Shown: positions 46,899 to 56,818, counted from the first letter of the stretch. The stretch is 64,000 nucleotides of DNA from Chromobacterium violaceum ATCC 12472 (GCF_000007705.1 NC_005085.1:868001-932000), one strand, 5' to 3'. The notes: a model not told the origin generated them from the letters alone. Translations and numbers: made by a program.

Positions 46899-47681
46899 TT
46901 ACTTCTCGACGAAGGCGCGCTCGATCGCGTAGTCGGCCGGCTCGCCCATCCGCGGCGATTCCTTGAAACCCATGCCGTTCAGGATCTCGCACAGGTCGTG
47001 CAGCATGCTCGGGCTGCCGCAGATCAGCACGCGGTCGTGTTCCGGATTCAACTGCGGCAGGCCGATGTCGGCGCACAGCTTGCCGCTGGTGATCAGGTCG
47101 GTCAGGCGGCCCTGGTTGCGGAACGGCTCGCGGGTGACGGTCGGGTAGTAGATCAGCTTCTCGCTCACCATTTCGCCGAAGAATTCGTTTTCCGGCAGTT
47201 CCTTGGTGATGTAGTCGTGGTAACCCAGCTCGCTGACCCAACGCACGCCGTGGGTGAGGATCACCTTGTCGTAGCGCTCGTACACGTCCGGATCCTTGAT
47301 GATGGACATGAACGGGGCGAGGCCGGTGCCGGTGGACAGCAGGTACAGGTTCTTGCCCGGAAGCAGGTTGTCCTGCACCAGGGTGCCGGTGGGCTTCTTG
47401 CTGATCATGACGGTGTCGCCGACCTGCAGATGCTGCAGGCGCGAGGTCAGGGGGCCATCCTGCACCTTGATGCTGTAGAACTCCATGTGCTCTTCGTAAT
47501 TGGAGCTGACGATGGAGTAGGCGCGCATCAGCGGCTTGCCGTTCACCTCCAGGCCTATCATCACGAATTGGCCGTTGATGAAACGCAAGCCCGCGTCGCG
47601 GGTGCAGGTGAAGCTGAACAGCGTGTCGTTCCAGTGATGGACGGACAGGACCTTTTCAGCGGTCAGATTAGGAGAGGACAT
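46899..47681 (-). CDS. fpr: Ferredoxin-NADP+ reductase
   Basis: The 260-residue flavoprotein passes electrons between NADPH and ferredoxin or flavodoxin. FAD-binding is seen in MRAYSIVSS (RxYS motif) and NADP-binding in STGTGLAPF (GTGxAP) and CGSPSMLHD. The C-terminal DYAIERAFVEK is typical of bacterial subclass-I FPRs, where the tail covers the flavin. Often SoxR- or Fur/FinR-controlled; no such site was recognised here. The ATG at 47681 is preferred because the upstream in-frame residues are unlike the family. Confidence 0.95.
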   Translation of the reverse strand: MSSPNLTAEKVLSVHHWNDTLFSFTCTRDAGLRFINGQFVMIGLEVNGKPLMRAYSIVSSNYEEHMEFYSIKVQDGPLTSRLQHLQVGDTVMISKKPTGTLVQDNLLPGKNLYLLSTGTGLAPFMSIIKDPDVYERYDKVILTHGVRWVSELGYHDYITKELPENEFFGEMVSEKLIYYPTVTREPFRNQGRLTDLITSGKLCADIGLPQLNPEHDRVLICGSPSMLHDLCEILNGMGFKESPRMGEPADYAIERAFVEK

Positions 47682-48477
47682 AAGCTCGTGCGACTCACAA
47701 AATTTAAAGATCGGACAATATTGTGCTGCAAGGATTCTAACCCGTTTGCCGGCCCCCTGCTTGTTCGTGCGGCTTCGGGTGTTGTATGGCGGCATGTCTG
47801 CCTGTGCTTGGGACGGCGGCGCGCCCGGCATGCGCCGGAACGGACGCGATCGTGAATGGCGCCTGGCGGATTGTCCAGGCCGTGGCGCGCGGTTGAGGAA
47901 TGGTAACCGACAGTGCATAGCATGCGGAAGATTGTTTGCTGATTTTTTTATCGTTTTCCGTTATTTGGGCTGGGTAGAACAGTCTGCGCTTGATATTAAG
48001 CAAGAGGGCGTCCCGCAGCGGGGACGCCCTCCGTATGAATGAAAGGGGACTTTACATCGCGGCCGCGCCGCCTGAAGCACGCATGGCGCGGACCTGTCTG
48101 CGACCGGCGCGCGTATCAAGCTGCACGCCACCCTGAAGCAGAGCGCTGCGGATGCATCGCGCTTGGCCGGCGCGCCATTTTGCGCCGCGACGGGCGCCTG
48201 GACGGAAATATGTTTCCGGATGATGCGGTACTGCCCGCGCGCCAGGCCGTCAGTTGCGATGGGGGCGGGCTTGCCGGCGGCCGCGGAGAGATGCATCCGT
48301 CCTGGATGCTGCTTTGGGCATTGCAGACACCTCCGGTGCCGACCGACTGTCCTATCGCGGGCGCGGTCGCAATGCCGATTCGTGCGCGGGTCGCCGCACA
48401 GGCTCGCCGAAAACATCCGAGCGTATGTGCTTCAACGTTTTCAATATAGAGCTTACAGCTGATGAAGCAAGGCGCGT
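47682..48477. other. Intergenic stretch without a recognised gene
   Basis: This 796-bp stretch has an AT-rich fpr promoter side (47690-47730) and an AT-rich patch at 47930-48000. A strong hairpin at 48005-48030 (AGGGCGTCCC and complement) has no T run on the plus side and CTTGCTT on the minus side. Frames at 48039-48449 plus and 47961-48416 minus give Arg/Ala/Cys-rich products with no family resemblance. It may contain decayed coding sequence. Confidence 0.4.
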
Positions 48478-49512
48478 TTAATCGGCGATGGGGCTGAGCC
48501 CCGCGGAGGCGGGGGCGTTGGGGCGCAGGTGGGATTCGAACTGGCGGCTGGCGGCCTGCCAGGAGTAGCCCTCGGCCACCCTGCGCACGTGGGCGCGGTC
48601 CAGCTCCAGCGCTTTCAGGCAGGCCGCGCGCAAATCCCAGTCCAGCACGCCGGCGCCGGAGTCGCCCACCACGTCCAGCGGGCCGGCCACCGGGAAGGCG
48701 GCCACCGGCGAACCGCAGGCCATCGCCTCCAGCAGCACCAGGCCGAAGGTATCGGTCAGGCTGGGGAAGACGAACACGTCGGCGGCGCGGTAGAAACGGG
48801 CCAGCTCGTGCTGGGGGAACACGCCGGCGAAGTACACCTCCGGGTATTGCTGTTTCAAGCGCGGCAGCAGCGGCCCATCGCCGACCACCCATTTGCTGCC
48901 GGGCAAGTCCAGTTTCAGGAAGGCCTCGATGTTCTTCTCCACCGCCACCCTGCCGATGTAGACGAAGCGCGGCGGAGCGGATTCGTCCAGCCGCTGGCGT
49001 TCGCCGGGGCTGAACATCGCGGTGTCCACGCCTCGGCTCCACAGCTTGACGTTGCCGAAGCCGCGCGCTTCCAGGTCGTTGGCGATGGAGCGGGTGGGCA
49101 CCATCACCGCCTGCGACGCGTTGTGGAAGCGCCGCATCCAGGCGTAGCTGGCGGAGAGCGGCAGCCGGCAGCGGGCGTGGATGTATTCCGGGAAGCGGGT
49201 ATGGTAGGCGCTGGTGAAGGCCAGCCCTTCGCGCAGGCAGAAGCGGCGCGCCGCCAGGCCCAGCGGGCCTTCTGTGGCGATATGGATCGCGTCCGGCGCG
49301 AAGCCGGCGATGCGTTGCGCCACCTGGCGGTAGGGCAGCAGCGACAGCCGGATGTCCGGATAGGTGGGGCAGGGGATGGTGCGGAATTCCAGCGGCGTGA
49401 TCATGTTGACCTGGTGGCCGAAGCCGTCCAGTTCGCGGACGGTTTCGGTCAGCGAGCGGACCACGCCGTTGACCTGGGGTTTCCAGGCGTCGGTGACGAT
49501 CATGATGCGCAT
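48478..49512 (-). CDS. Family-4 glycosyltransferase
   Basis: The 344-residue GT-B transferase begins MRIMIVTDAWKPQVNGVVRSL, the conserved N-terminus of the MgtA/SQD2-like group. Acceptor-side motifs include SAYHTRFPEY and LWSRGVDTAMFSP; the donor site has VAVEKNIEAFL and SLTDTFGLVLLEAMACGSPV (E-x7-E). It probably adds a sugar to a lipid at the membrane. It overlaps the upstream phosphoesterase gene by 13 bp, so the two form one operon. The natural acceptor, perhaps diacylglycerol or a lipid A precursor, is not certain. Confidence 0.86.
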   Translation of the reverse strand: MRIMIVTDAWKPQVNGVVRSLTETVRELDGFGHQVNMITPLEFRTIPCPTYPDIRLSLLPYRQVAQRIAGFAPDAIHIATEGPLGLAARRFCLREGLAFTSAYHTRFPEYIHARCRLPLSASYAWMRRFHNASQAVMVPTRSIANDLEARGFGNVKLWSRGVDTAMFSPGERQRLDESAPPRFVYIGRVAVEKNIEAFLKLDLPGSKWVVGDGPLLPRLKQQYPEVYFAGVFPQHELARFYRAADVFVFPSLTDTFGLVLLEAMACGSPVAAFPVAGPLDVVGDSGAGVLDWDLRAACLKALELDRAHVRRVAEGYSWQAASRQFESHLRPNAPASAGLSPIAD

Positions 49513-50327
49513 GTGGACTCCTCCGAAGGGATGGGCTCGGGCGATTCAGCGATGGGAACGGCAACGCTCAGCGCCGTCCAGTGCAGCACTTCCAGCCGTC
49601 CGTCCGGGTGCTCCACCAGCGCCGACAGGCTTTCCACCCAGTCGCCGCTGTTGCCGTACAGGATGCCGTCTATCATCCGCACTTCCGGTTTGTGGATGTG
49701 GCCGCAGACCACGCCGTCGAAACCGCGCCGACGCGCCTCGCCGGCGAGTATGGCTTCGAACTGGCTGATGAAGTTGACCGCGTTTTTCACCTTGTGCTTC
49801 AGGTATTGCGACAGCGACCAGTAGGGCAGGCCCAGCCGGTGCCGCACCCAGTTGAAGCCGCGGTTCAGCTCCAGGATCATCGTGTACAGATTGTCGCCGA
49901 CGTAGGCCAGCCACTTCGCGTACTGGATCACGCCGTCGAACTCGTCGCCGTGCAGCACCAAGAGGCGCTTGCCGTCGGCGGTGAAGTGCTCGGCCTCGTG
50001 GCGGATGGCGACGCCGCCGAAGTCCAGCCCGCAGTACTGGCGCGCCGCCTCGTCGTGGTTGCCGGGGATGTAGATCACCTGGCAGCCCTTGCGCGCCTTG
50101 CGCAGCAGCTTCTGCACCACGTCGTTGTGGCTCTGTTTCCAGTACCAGGACTTCTTCAGCTGCCAGCCGTCGACGATGTCGCCGACCAGGTACAGGTATT
50201 CGGAGTCGTGCTCGCGCAGGAAGTCGAGCAGGTGTTCGGCGCGGCAGCCTGCGGTGCCGAGATGGACGTCGGAAATCCAGATGCTGCGCAGTCGGCGGGA
50301 GGCGTCGGAAGCGGTATCTGGCTGCAT
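49500..50327 (-). CDS. LpxH-like metallophosphoesterase
   Basis: The 275-residue metallophosphoesterase has motif set SDVHLG, GDIVDGW, GNHDE, HGDEFD and GHIHKP. These bind two metals as in UDP-2,3-diacylglucosamine pyrophosphatase (LpxH), but the sequence is of the longer UDP-2,3-diacylglucosamine diphosphatase-like group that is often found beside a GT4 glycosyltransferase. It may prune a nucleotide or lipid-linked phosphate before the transferase acts. It is the first gene of the operon and divergent from the PmrAB/QseBC-type pair, so the PmrA box between them may drive it. Confidence 0.82.
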   Translation of the reverse strand: MQPDTASDASRRLRSIWISDVHLGTAGCRAEHLLDFLREHDSEYLYLVGDIVDGWQLKKSWYWKQSHNDVVQKLLRKARKGCQVIYIPGNHDEAARQYCGLDFGGVAIRHEAEHFTADGKRLLVLHGDEFDGVIQYAKWLAYVGDNLYTMILELNRGFNWVRHRLGLPYWSLSQYLKHKVKNAVNFISQFEAILAGEARRRGFDGVVCGHIHKPEVRMIDGILYGNSGDWVESLSALVEHPDGRLEVLHWTALSVAVPIAESPEPIPSEESTCAS

Positions 50328-50454
50328 GGCGGATCCGTGGGCCGGGATGACGCCACCATGCTGCAATGCGGACGTGACAGGGAAATGAGGTTTTGTTGAC
50401 GGGAAGGTGAATAGTCCTATGCCGTTCAATGACAGCATGGGCGGACAGCCGGCG

Positions 50455-50471
50455 CTTAAGCATGGTTTAAG
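50455..50471. promoter_or_regulatory. Perfect PmrA-type box
   Basis: CTTAAG-CATGG-TTTAAG matches YTTAAG-N5-YTTAAG at every fixed position. It lies 43 bp before the response-regulator start and 128 bp before the divergent phosphoesterase start. Autoregulation and control of the divergent envelope operon are the likely consequence. Confidence 0.75.
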
Positions 50472-50513
50472 CTGTCTGTGGGATAAGGGACTCTGAGCGA
50501 GTGGGAGAAACGA

Positions 50514-51176
50514 ATGCGGATACTGGTGGTGGAGGACGACGCGCAGATCGGCGACGGCCTCAAGATGGGCCTGCAACAACTGGGTTTCGCGGTGGACTGG
50601 CTGCGCGATGGCCGGCAAGCGCTGGCCGCGCTGCCGGCCGCGCCTTACGACGCCGTGGTGCTGGACCTGGGCCTGCCCGGCATGGACGGCATGGACATCC
50701 TCGCCGCCTGGCGCCGCGCCGGGCGCGACGAGCCGGTGCTGGTGCTGACCGCGCGCGACGCGCTGGCCGACCGCGTCGGCGGCCTGGACGCCGGCGCCGA
50801 CGACTACCTGGCCAAGCCCTTCGCCTTGTCCGAGGTGGCGGCGCGGCTGCGCGCGCTGACCCGCCGCCGCCACGGCCAATGCGGCCCCTTGCTCAGCCAC
50901 GGCCGGCTCAGCCTGGACCCGGTGGCGCGGACGGCGACGCTGGACGGCGCGCTGCTGGAGCTGACCGCGCGCGAGCTGGCGCTGCTGGAGCTGCTGCTCA
51001 GCAGCAAGGGCCGGGTGTTGTCGCGCGAGCTGATAGAGGAAAAACTGTACGGCTGGGGACAGGAGTTGGGGAGCAACGCGCTGGAAGTGCATGTCCACCA
51101 TTTGCGCAAGAAGCTGGGCGCAGGCTTCATCCGCACGCTGCGGGGCATAGGCTACACGCTGGGAGAGCCGGCGTGA
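50514..51176 (+). CDS. OmpR-family response regulator (PmrA/QseB-like)
   Basis: The 220-residue protein has a receiver domain with acidic pocket ([20 protein letters not shown]), phospho-acceptor Asp in [15 protein letters not shown], Lys in AKPFALSE, and a C-terminal winged helix ([31 protein letters not shown]). The YGW and [14 protein letters not shown] pattern is that of the PmrA/QseB/BasR group. A perfect PmrA box upstream supports the same DNA specificity. It overlaps the kinase by 4 bp. Confidence 0.9.
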   Translation: MRILVVEDDAQIGDGLKMGLQQLGFAVDWLRDGRQALAALPAAPYDAVVLDLGLPGMDGMDILAAWRRAGRDEPVLVLTARDALADRVGGLDAGADDYLAKPFALSEVAARLRALTRRRHGQCGPLLSHGRLSLDPVARTATLDGALLELTARELALLELLLSSKGRVLSRELIEEKLYGWGQELGSNALEVHVHHLRKKLGAGFIRTLRGIGYTLGEPA

Positions 51177-52519
51177 GGCAGCCGCGCAGCCTGCAGGCCC
51201 GGCTGATGCTGGTGTTGCTGCTGATCGTGCCCGCCACCTGGCTGGCGGCGTCGGCGGCCGCGGTGTGGCTGGCTCAGCGCGAGGTGGACGAGCTGTTCGA
51301 CACCCAGATGGCGCAGTTCGCCCGCCAGCTGCTGGCGATAGACGTGCACGGCATGCAGCCGGACGATCCGCCCAAGCTCAAGCACCTGCTGGCCGGCGCC
51401 GACAAGGGGCGGATGGACAACGACGACATGGGGCTGGCGATCTGGGACGCGCAGGGGCGGCAGGTGCTGTGCGACGGCCGCGGCCGCCGTTTCGATTACG
51501 AGCCGGCGCGGCGCGGCTTCCAGAATTTCGCCGGCCGCGACCATCACCACGACTGGCGGCTGCTCTACCTGCCGGCCCCCGACGGTTCGCGGATGGTGGC
51601 GGTTGGGCAGAAGCTGGGGCTGCGGCAGGAGATGGTGTGGAGCGTGGTCCAGGCCCAGCTGCTGCCCTGGCTGATCGGCCTGCCGCTGATGCTGGCGGCC
51701 ATCCTGATGGCGCTGCGCCGGGAGCTGGCGCCGTTCCGCCGCCTGGCCGACGCGATCGCCGCGCGCGCGCCGGACGACAACAGCCCGGTGCCGGCCGAGG
51801 TGCCGCAGGAGGTATTGCCGCTGGTGCGGGCGCTGAACGCGCTGTTCGTCCGCATCGGGCAGATGCTGGAGCACGAACGGCGCTTCACCGCCGACGCCGC
51901 CCACGAGCTGCGCACGCCGCTGGCGGCGCTGCGGGTGCAGGCCGAGGTGCTGGCGCTGACGCCGGACGAAGGCGGCCGCCGCCACGCGCTGTCGCAGCTG
52001 CAGCTGGGCATAGCGCGCGCCGGCCGCCTGGTCGAGCAGCTGCTGGCGCTGTCGCGGCTGGATCCTTTGCAAGACCCGGGGCAGCGCGAGCCGGTGGACT
52101 GGGGACGGCTGGCCGAGGGCCTGATGGCTGAGCTGGCGGCCGCGGCCGACGGCGTGGAATGGCGGCTGGACTGGCGCTGCGCGCCGGAGAAGGCGCTGCC
52201 GCTGGCCGGCGACGCCACCCTGCTCGGACTGATGCTGCGCAATCTGCTGGAGAACGCCTGCCGCTACGGCCCGGCCGACGGCGCGGTGGAACTGAGGCTG
52301 GAGGAGGACGCGGTCAGCGTGCTGGACCGCGGGCCGGGCATCGCGCCGGAATGGCTGGAGCGGGTGCGCGAGCGCTTCTTCCGCCCGCCGGGCCAGGAGC
52401 AGCCGGGCAGCGGCCTGGGCCTGTCCATCGTCGAGCGCATCGCCGAGCTGCATGGCCTGCGGCTGACGCTGCGCAATCGGCCGGACGGCGGTCTGGAGGC
52501 CAGGCTGGCGCGGCGCTGA
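51173..52519 (+). CDS. Sensor histidine kinase (PmrB/QseC-like)
   Basis: The 448-residue kinase starts at a GTG overlapping the regulator's stop. It has two membrane helices (about 8-32, 162-184) with a periplasmic sensor of about 130 residues between them, rich in acidic residues and with an RDHHHDW segment. HisKA is at [13 protein letters not shown], then N-box [11 protein letters not shown]1 DRGPGIAP and G2 GSGLGLSIV. The periplasmic acidic/His content is in line with sensing metal or cationic peptides. It is followed by a terminator at 52608. Confidence 0.9.
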   Translation: MRQPRSLQARLMLVLLLIVPATWLAASAAAVWLAQREVDELFDTQMAQFARQLLAIDVHGMQPDDPPKLKHLLAGADKGRMDNDDMGLAIWDAQGRQVLCDGRGRRFDYEPARRGFQNFAGRDHHHDWRLLYLPAPDGSRMVAVGQKLGLRQEMVWSVVQAQLLPWLIGLPLMLAAILMALRRELAPFRRLADAIAARAPDDNSPVPAEVPQEVLPLVRALNALFVRIGQMLEHERRFTADAAHELRTPLAALRVQAEVLALTPDEGGRRHALSQLQLGIARAGRLVEQLLALSRLDPLQDPGQREPVDWGRLAEGLMAELAAAADGVEWRLDWRCAPEKALPLAGDATLLGLMLRNLLENACRYGPADGAVELRLEEDAVSVLDRGPGIAPEWLERVRERFFRPPGQEQPGSGLGLSIVERIAELHGLRLTLRNRPDGGLEARLARR

Positions 52520-52607
52520 CTGCGACAATCCGCCGCAGGCCGGGCGCGCCGCGCCGAGGTATGCGGTGAAGGTCGGGCGCGACAGGCGTCCGGTAGACAA
52601 AGGTTGC

Positions 52608-52638
52608 AAGCCCGCCATGACCCGGCGGGCTTTTTTTA
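52608..52638 (+). terminator. Terminator of the two-component operon
   Basis: The stem AGCCCGCC / GGCGGGCT with a 7-base loop is followed by seven T residues. Confidence 0.9.
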
Positions 52639-52667
52639 TCGGCGCGTCAAGGGAATAGGGCGCGCGC

Positions 52668-53024
52668 TCAGCCGCGGGCTTGCGGCTTGTCGCGCCGGCG
52701 GTAGGCCGCCGGCGCCATGTCGCGCACCTCGCAGCTGATGGACTGCACGCCCGGCAGCCGCTCGCAGACCGCGCCGACCAGACGTTCCGCCAGCAGTCCC
52801 TTCTGATCGTCGCTGCGGCCGGCCAGGATGTGGCAGGTGATGTGGACGAAGTCCTGGTCGCGGCCGCCTACCAGGAAATCGTCGTAGGATTGAAGCCTGA
52901 CCTTGATGTCGGCGCCCTGGAACAGGCCGCTGGCGTCGGTGGCCTCATGGACGGCATGCAGCAGGCGGTCGATATCCGGGTGGCCGGCGATTTCGGCCGA
53001 GCATTCGATCACGCAGTGGGGCAT
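52668..53024 (-). CDS. 5-carboxymethyl-2-hydroxymuconate isomerase-like protein
   Basis: The 118-residue protein begins MPHCVIECSAEIA, giving the N-terminal Pro (after Met removal) that acts as catalytic base in the tautomerase superfamily. The body (LLHAVHEATDASGLFQGADIKVRLQSYDDFLVGG) is typical of HpaF / CHMI, which acts in homoprotocatechuate degradation. The rest of that pathway is not in the window. It follows a small membrane protein gene by 10 bp and is probably co-transcribed. The start was chosen to expose Pro2. Confidence 0.87.
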   Translation of the reverse strand: MPHCVIECSAEIAGHPDIDRLLHAVHEATDASGLFQGADIKVRLQSYDDFLVGGRDQDFVHITCHILAGRSDDQKGLLAERLVGAVCERLPGVQSISCEVRDMAPAAYRRRDKPQARG

Positions 53025-53034
53025 GGGGTTCTCG

Positions 53035-53442
53035 CTATTCTTGGTGTGGTTGGGCGGGCGCATTGAAGCGCATGCGCCAGAACAGCGCGTTGCACACGCC
53101 GCCGGCCATCGCGCCCAAATACAGGGTCATCCAGTCGTTGTACAGCAGGGGTTCGGCGACGCGGGCGTACAGCAGGGTGACCGCGCTGCCGCTGACCGCG
53201 CCGGGCGCGAAGGCGGCGACGGCGAGCAGCCAGGCCGGCCATTGCCGCTGCCAGCGCGCCACCGGGCCGGCCAGCGCGATGCGCAGCAGGCACAGCAGGA
53301 AGCCGAAGACCAGCGCCGGCACCGCGCCCATCAGATAGGCCATCATCGGCACCACGCCGCTGGCCAGCAGCGCCACCAGCGGCCCCAGCAGGATGAACAG
53401 CGTCAGGCCGCAGGCCAGGATCTTGAAATAGGGAATCTTCAT
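53035..53442 (-). CDS. Small membrane protein, unknown
   Basis: This 135-residue protein has four hydrophobic stretches (about 7-30, 34-58, 68-90, 100-122), so it is an integral inner-membrane protein. No motif or family is recognised. It ends 10 bp before the CHMI-like start and would share its mRNA. The N-terminus MKIPYFKILACGLTLFILLGP could be a signal anchor. Confidence 0.65.
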   Translation of the reverse strand: MKIPYFKILACGLTLFILLGPLVALLASGVVPMMAYLMGAVPALVFGFLLCLLRIALAGPVARWQRQWPAWLLAVAAFAPGAVSGSAVTLLYARVAEPLLYNDWMTLYLGAMAGGVCNALFWRMRFNAPAQPHQE

Positions 53443-53514
53443 GCCGCCGCCATCGTGAAAAAGGCTTCCAGCCTAGCAGACTGGAAGCCCCGAGACGAGA
53501 GGACGGACGGATAT

Positions 53515-55443
53515 TTACAGCTCGAGCTGCAGCTTGGTCCACAGCGTGCGGCCGGGCTCGTTGACGCGGGTGGTCCGGGTGTAGCCGGCCACCATGGCGC
53601 CGCCCTTGCTGACGCTTTCCGCGTACGCGCGGTTGAACACATTGTCGACGCCGGCCAGCAGCTTGAAGCGCTTGCTGATCTTCCAGCCCGCGTCCAGCGA
53701 TAGCGTGGCGAAACCGGGCGCGACGCCGATGTCCTGGCCCACGATATTGCCCTGGCCGGGCGCGACGCGGTCCTGGCGCTGCACCGCGCGCAAGGCGGCG
53801 CCGGCGCCGTAGCGGCCATCGTCCCACTTGAGGGCCAGCTTGCCTTCCAGCGGCGGCGTCTGCGCCAGCGGCCGGCCGTCGTCCAGATTGGCCGCCCAGA
53901 CCCAGGCCACGCTGCCGGACAGCGTCCATTGCGGCGCGAAGCGCCAGCGCGCCTCGCTCTCCAGACCGTAGCGGCGGGCGTCGACGTTGCGCGCCATCTG
54001 CGGGCTATTGTTGTCGACCAGGATGAAGCCGCCGACGCGGCTCAGGTAGGCGGACAGCGAGCCTTGCAGCTTGTCGTCCTGGTACAGCAGGCCGGCGTCC
54101 AGCTGCAGATTGCCTTCCTTGCCGAGGCCATCGTTGCGGTTCAGTTCCCAGTAGTCGGGCGCGCGCTGCGCCTGGCCCAGGCCGACGTAATGTGTCCAGC
54201 CGCCGGTCTTGAGCTCGTAGCGGACGAAGCCGGAGTCCATGTGATAGCGGTTTTCGCCGCGGATGCCGCCATTGGATGCGGCCTCCAGCACCGCCAGGGT
54301 GGCATCGCGGCGCAGGCCGGCGATCAGCCTGCCCTGCGCGCCCAGCGGTGTGGACGCTTCGGCGTACAGGCCCTGGTTGTCGAAGCTGATGTCCGGCAGG
54401 CGCGGCTGCTGCAGGTAGTCGACGCCGCCCCGGCTGCTGTGGCGGTCGCGCAGCCAGTCCAAGCCGGCGGTGATTTCCCAGTCGCCGAAGGCCAGGTCGG
54501 CGCTCAGCCGGCCGGTGTCGGCCTCGCGATCGGGATTGCCCAGCATCTTCATCGCCGGCGCTGGACGCAGCGAGAAGTTGTCCATCACGTGGTCGACATA
54601 GCTGTGGTTCAGCTGCAGGCGCAGCGCGTCCAGCCAGCCGGCGAGCCGGCGCTGCTCCAGCTTGACGCCCCAGGCGTCGCGGTCGAACCGGCTGCCGTCC
54701 ATCCTGCGGTCGGCGTAGGCGGCCTGGCCGCGGCTGCGGTCGGCGGACACTTCCAGCGTGGTGTCGCGGCCCGGCGTCAGGCCGACGATGGCGGTCTGGC
54801 TGTCGCGTTCGAAGGCGGAGTGCACCGGGCGGCCGTCGCCGTCGCGGTAGTCGCCGCCGTGGTTGCGGCTGGCCAGGATGCGCGCGTAGCCGTATTGAGA
54901 GCCGGCGGCGAAGTCGGCGTAGGCGTCGTTGCGGTCGCCGCTGCCGCCCAGCAGGCTGCCGTTGAAGCGGACGCCGGGCTGGTCGAAGCGCGGCGTCTTG
55001 CGTTCGAAGTTGACGCCGCCGGCCACCAGGCCGGGGCCCAGCTTGACGCTCTGCGGACCCTTGACCACGTCCACCACGTCGTAGGCGTCGGGGAACAGGT
55101 AGGCGGTGGGCGGGTCCATGCGGCCGCCGCAGCCGCCGAAGACGAAGCCGCCGTCGGCCAGGATGGCCAGACGCGAGCCGCCCAGGCCGCGCAGCAGCGG
55201 ATCGCCGGAGCTGCCGCCCTTGCGGGCGACGTTGAAGCCGGGAATGTTCTTCAGCAGCGCGGCGCCGTCGGCGGCCGGCGCCGGCTGGCGCGGCGCGCGC
55301 GGGTCCAGCGACAGTTGCAGCGGCTGGTCGAGGCGGGTGGCGGTCACCAGCACTTCTTCGCCGACGAAGGCGGGCGGTTCCGCCGCGCAGGCGTGGGCGA
55401 CGGCCAGCGCGAGCGGCAGGGGGAGCAGATAGCGGATTGTCAT
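53515..55443 (-). CDS. oprC: TonB-dependent copper receptor (OprC/NosA family)
   Basis: The 642-residue outer-membrane receptor has a signal peptide (MTIRYLLPLPLALAVAHACA), a TonB box-like region (EEVLVTATR), plug domain (about 45-160) and a 22-strand barrel that ends in a C-terminal Leu. The plug loop GGCGGRMDPPTAYLFP is diagnostic of the OprC/NosA copper receptors. It is divergent from regB with 118 bp between starts, which may share a control region. The likely function is uptake of copper for cuproenzymes such as oxidases or nitrous-oxide reductase. Confidence 0.9.
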   Translation of the reverse strand: MTIRYLLPLPLALAVAHACAAEPPAFVGEEVLVTATRLDQPLQLSLDPRAPRQPAPAADGAALLKNIPGFNVARKGGSSGDPLLRGLGGSRLAILADGGFVFGGCGGRMDPPTAYLFPDAYDVVDVVKGPQSVKLGPGLVAGGVNFERKTPRFDQPGVRFNGSLLGGSGDRNDAYADFAAGSQYGYARILASRNHGGDYRDGDGRPVHSAFERDSQTAIVGLTPGRDTTLEVSADRSRGQAAYADRRMDGSRFDRDAWGVKLEQRRLAGWLDALRLQLNHSYVDHVMDNFSLRPAPAMKMLGNPDREADTGRLSADLAFGDWEITAGLDWLRDRHSSRGGVDYLQQPRLPDISFDNQGLYAEASTPLGAQGRLIAGLRRDATLAVLEAASNGGIRGENRYHMDSGFVRYELKTGGWTHYVGLGQAQRAPDYWELNRNDGLGKEGNLQLDAGLLYQDDKLQGSLSAYLSRVGGFILVDNNSPQMARNVDARRYGLESEARWRFAPQWTLSGSVAWVWAANLDDGRPLAQTPPLEGKLALKWDDGRYGAGAALRAVQRQDRVAPGQGNIVGQDIGVAPGFATLSLDAGWKISKRFKLLAGVDNVFNRAYAESVSKGGAMVAGYTRTTRVNEPGRTLWTKLQLEL

Positions 55444-55561
55444 CACGGAACAGGTTTGTGTTGGAATTATTGCCCGGGATGGTAGTGGAAGCCGCCCTGG
55501 CCACCAATGCGGCAAAGTGTCGCAGCCGCCGCGCCGCCGGCTTGATGGTAAAGTTCAGGCC

Positions 55562-56818
55562 ATGAATAGGAATGCAATGTTCGCGCCGGCGCTGGCCGCC
55601 GACGCCTCGCAGGCCGGCGCGCGGGTGCGGCGGCTGCGCTGGCTGATGCTGTGGCTGGCCATGGCGGCGCTGGCCGGCTGCGCGCTGGAGCGGGTGGCGC
55701 TGCCCTGGCTGCTGGTCGGCCAGGCTTTGGCCACGCTGGCGGCGGTCAATCTGCTGCTGCCGCGTTTGCCGGCCTGGGGGCTGCCGGCCAAGCAGGCGCT
55801 GCGGCTGGGTCTGCTGGCCGACGTGCTGGTATTGACCGAGCTGCTGGCCTTCAGCGGCGGCGCTGCCAATCCGCTGGCTTCGCTGTACCTGCCGCCGGTG
55901 CTGTTCGCCGCCTTGCTGTCGCCGGGCTGGTTCGCCTGGCTGCTGGCCGCGCTCAGCGTGGCGGCCTACCGCCTGTTGTTCGAATGGCATATGGATTGGC
56001 CGCTGGACGGCGGCAACGCCGCCTACGCCTTCAATCTGCATCTGTCCGGCATGTGGATTTCCTTCGCGCTGTCGGCGTTGTTGATCGCCGGCTTCGTGTC
56101 CTGGCTGGCCCGCCAGCTGCGCCACCAGGGCGACGCGCTGGCGCAGGCGCGCGAGACCCAGCTGCGCGACGAGCAGCTGCTGGCGGTGGGCATGCAGGCG
56201 GCCGGGGCCGCCCATTCGCTGTCCACGCCGCTGAACACGCTGACCCTGCTGGTGGACGAACTGATCAGCGAGCGGGCCGGCGACGCCGCGCTGTCCCAGG
56301 ACCTGCAACTGATGCGGGCGCAGCTGGCCAGCTGCCGCGCGACGCTGTCCCGGCTCAAGCACGGCTCCGAGCCCAGCGCCGGGCCGCAGCCCTTGTTCGC
56401 GTCGCTGGCCGAGCGGCTGGAAGGCTGGCGCAGCCTGCGGCCGGACGTGAGGCTGGAATGGCGGGCCCCGGACGGCGACGATCCGCGGGTGAGCCTGGAT
56501 GCGGCGTTCTGGCCGGCGCTGTTCAACCTGATCAACAACGCGGCCGAGGCCGGCGGCGGCGAGGTGGCGGTGTCGGCCGGCCTGAGCGGCGGCCGGCTGC
56601 GGCTGGACATCGTCAACCGCCAGGGCTGCCTGAGCGAGGCGCAGCTGGCGCGGGCCGGACTGGCGCCGCTGGACTCGTCCAAGCCAGCCGGCCTGGGGCT
56701 GGGCATGCTGCTCAGCCACGCCACGCTGGCGCGGCTGGGCGGCACGCTGAGCCTGGACAACCGCGCCGAGGGCGGCGTCCACGCCCGCATCGAGCTGCCG
56801 CTGGAGGAGAGCAAGTGA
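55562..56818 (+). CDS. regB: RegB/PrrB-type redox sensor histidine kinase
   Basis: The 418-residue kinase has six membrane helices in residues 20-200 and a cytoplasmic kinase. The quinone-binding-like loop SGGAANPLASLYLPPV matches the RegB GGxxNPF region except for the final Phe (Leu). The H-box is AAGAAHSLSTPLNTL, the RegB/ActS variety. The ATPase domain has NLINNAAEAGGG and GLGLGMLLSHA. The RegB redox-active Cys of the linker (H-box region) was not found, so sensing may depend on the quinone site. The ATG at 55562 is preferred over an upstream start at 55517. Confidence 0.87.
   Translation: MNRNAMFAPALAADASQAGARVRRLRWLMLWLAMAALAGCALERVALPWLLVGQALATLAAVNLLLPRLPAWGLPAKQALRLGLLADVLVLTELLAFSGGAANPLASLYLPPVLFAALLSPGWFAWLLAALSVAAYRLLFEWHMDWPLDGGNAAYAFNLHLSGMWISFALSALLIAGFVSWLARQLRHQGDALAQARETQLRDEQLLAVGMQAAGAAHSLSTPLNTLTLLVDELISERAGDAALSQDLQLMRAQLASCRATLSRLKHGSEPSAGPQPLFASLAERLEGWRSLRPDVRLEWRAPDGDDPRVSLDAAFWPALFNLINNAAEAGGGEVAVSAGLSGGRLRLDIVNRQGCLSEAQLARAGLAPLDSSKPAGLGLGMLLSHATLARLGGTLSLDNRAEGGVHARIELPLEESK

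Noticed and set aside
48039-48449. 136-codon frame on the plus strand between fpr and the glycosyltransferase
   Set aside because: Arg/Ala/Cys-rich, no motif, and the opposite strand gives an equally open frame.
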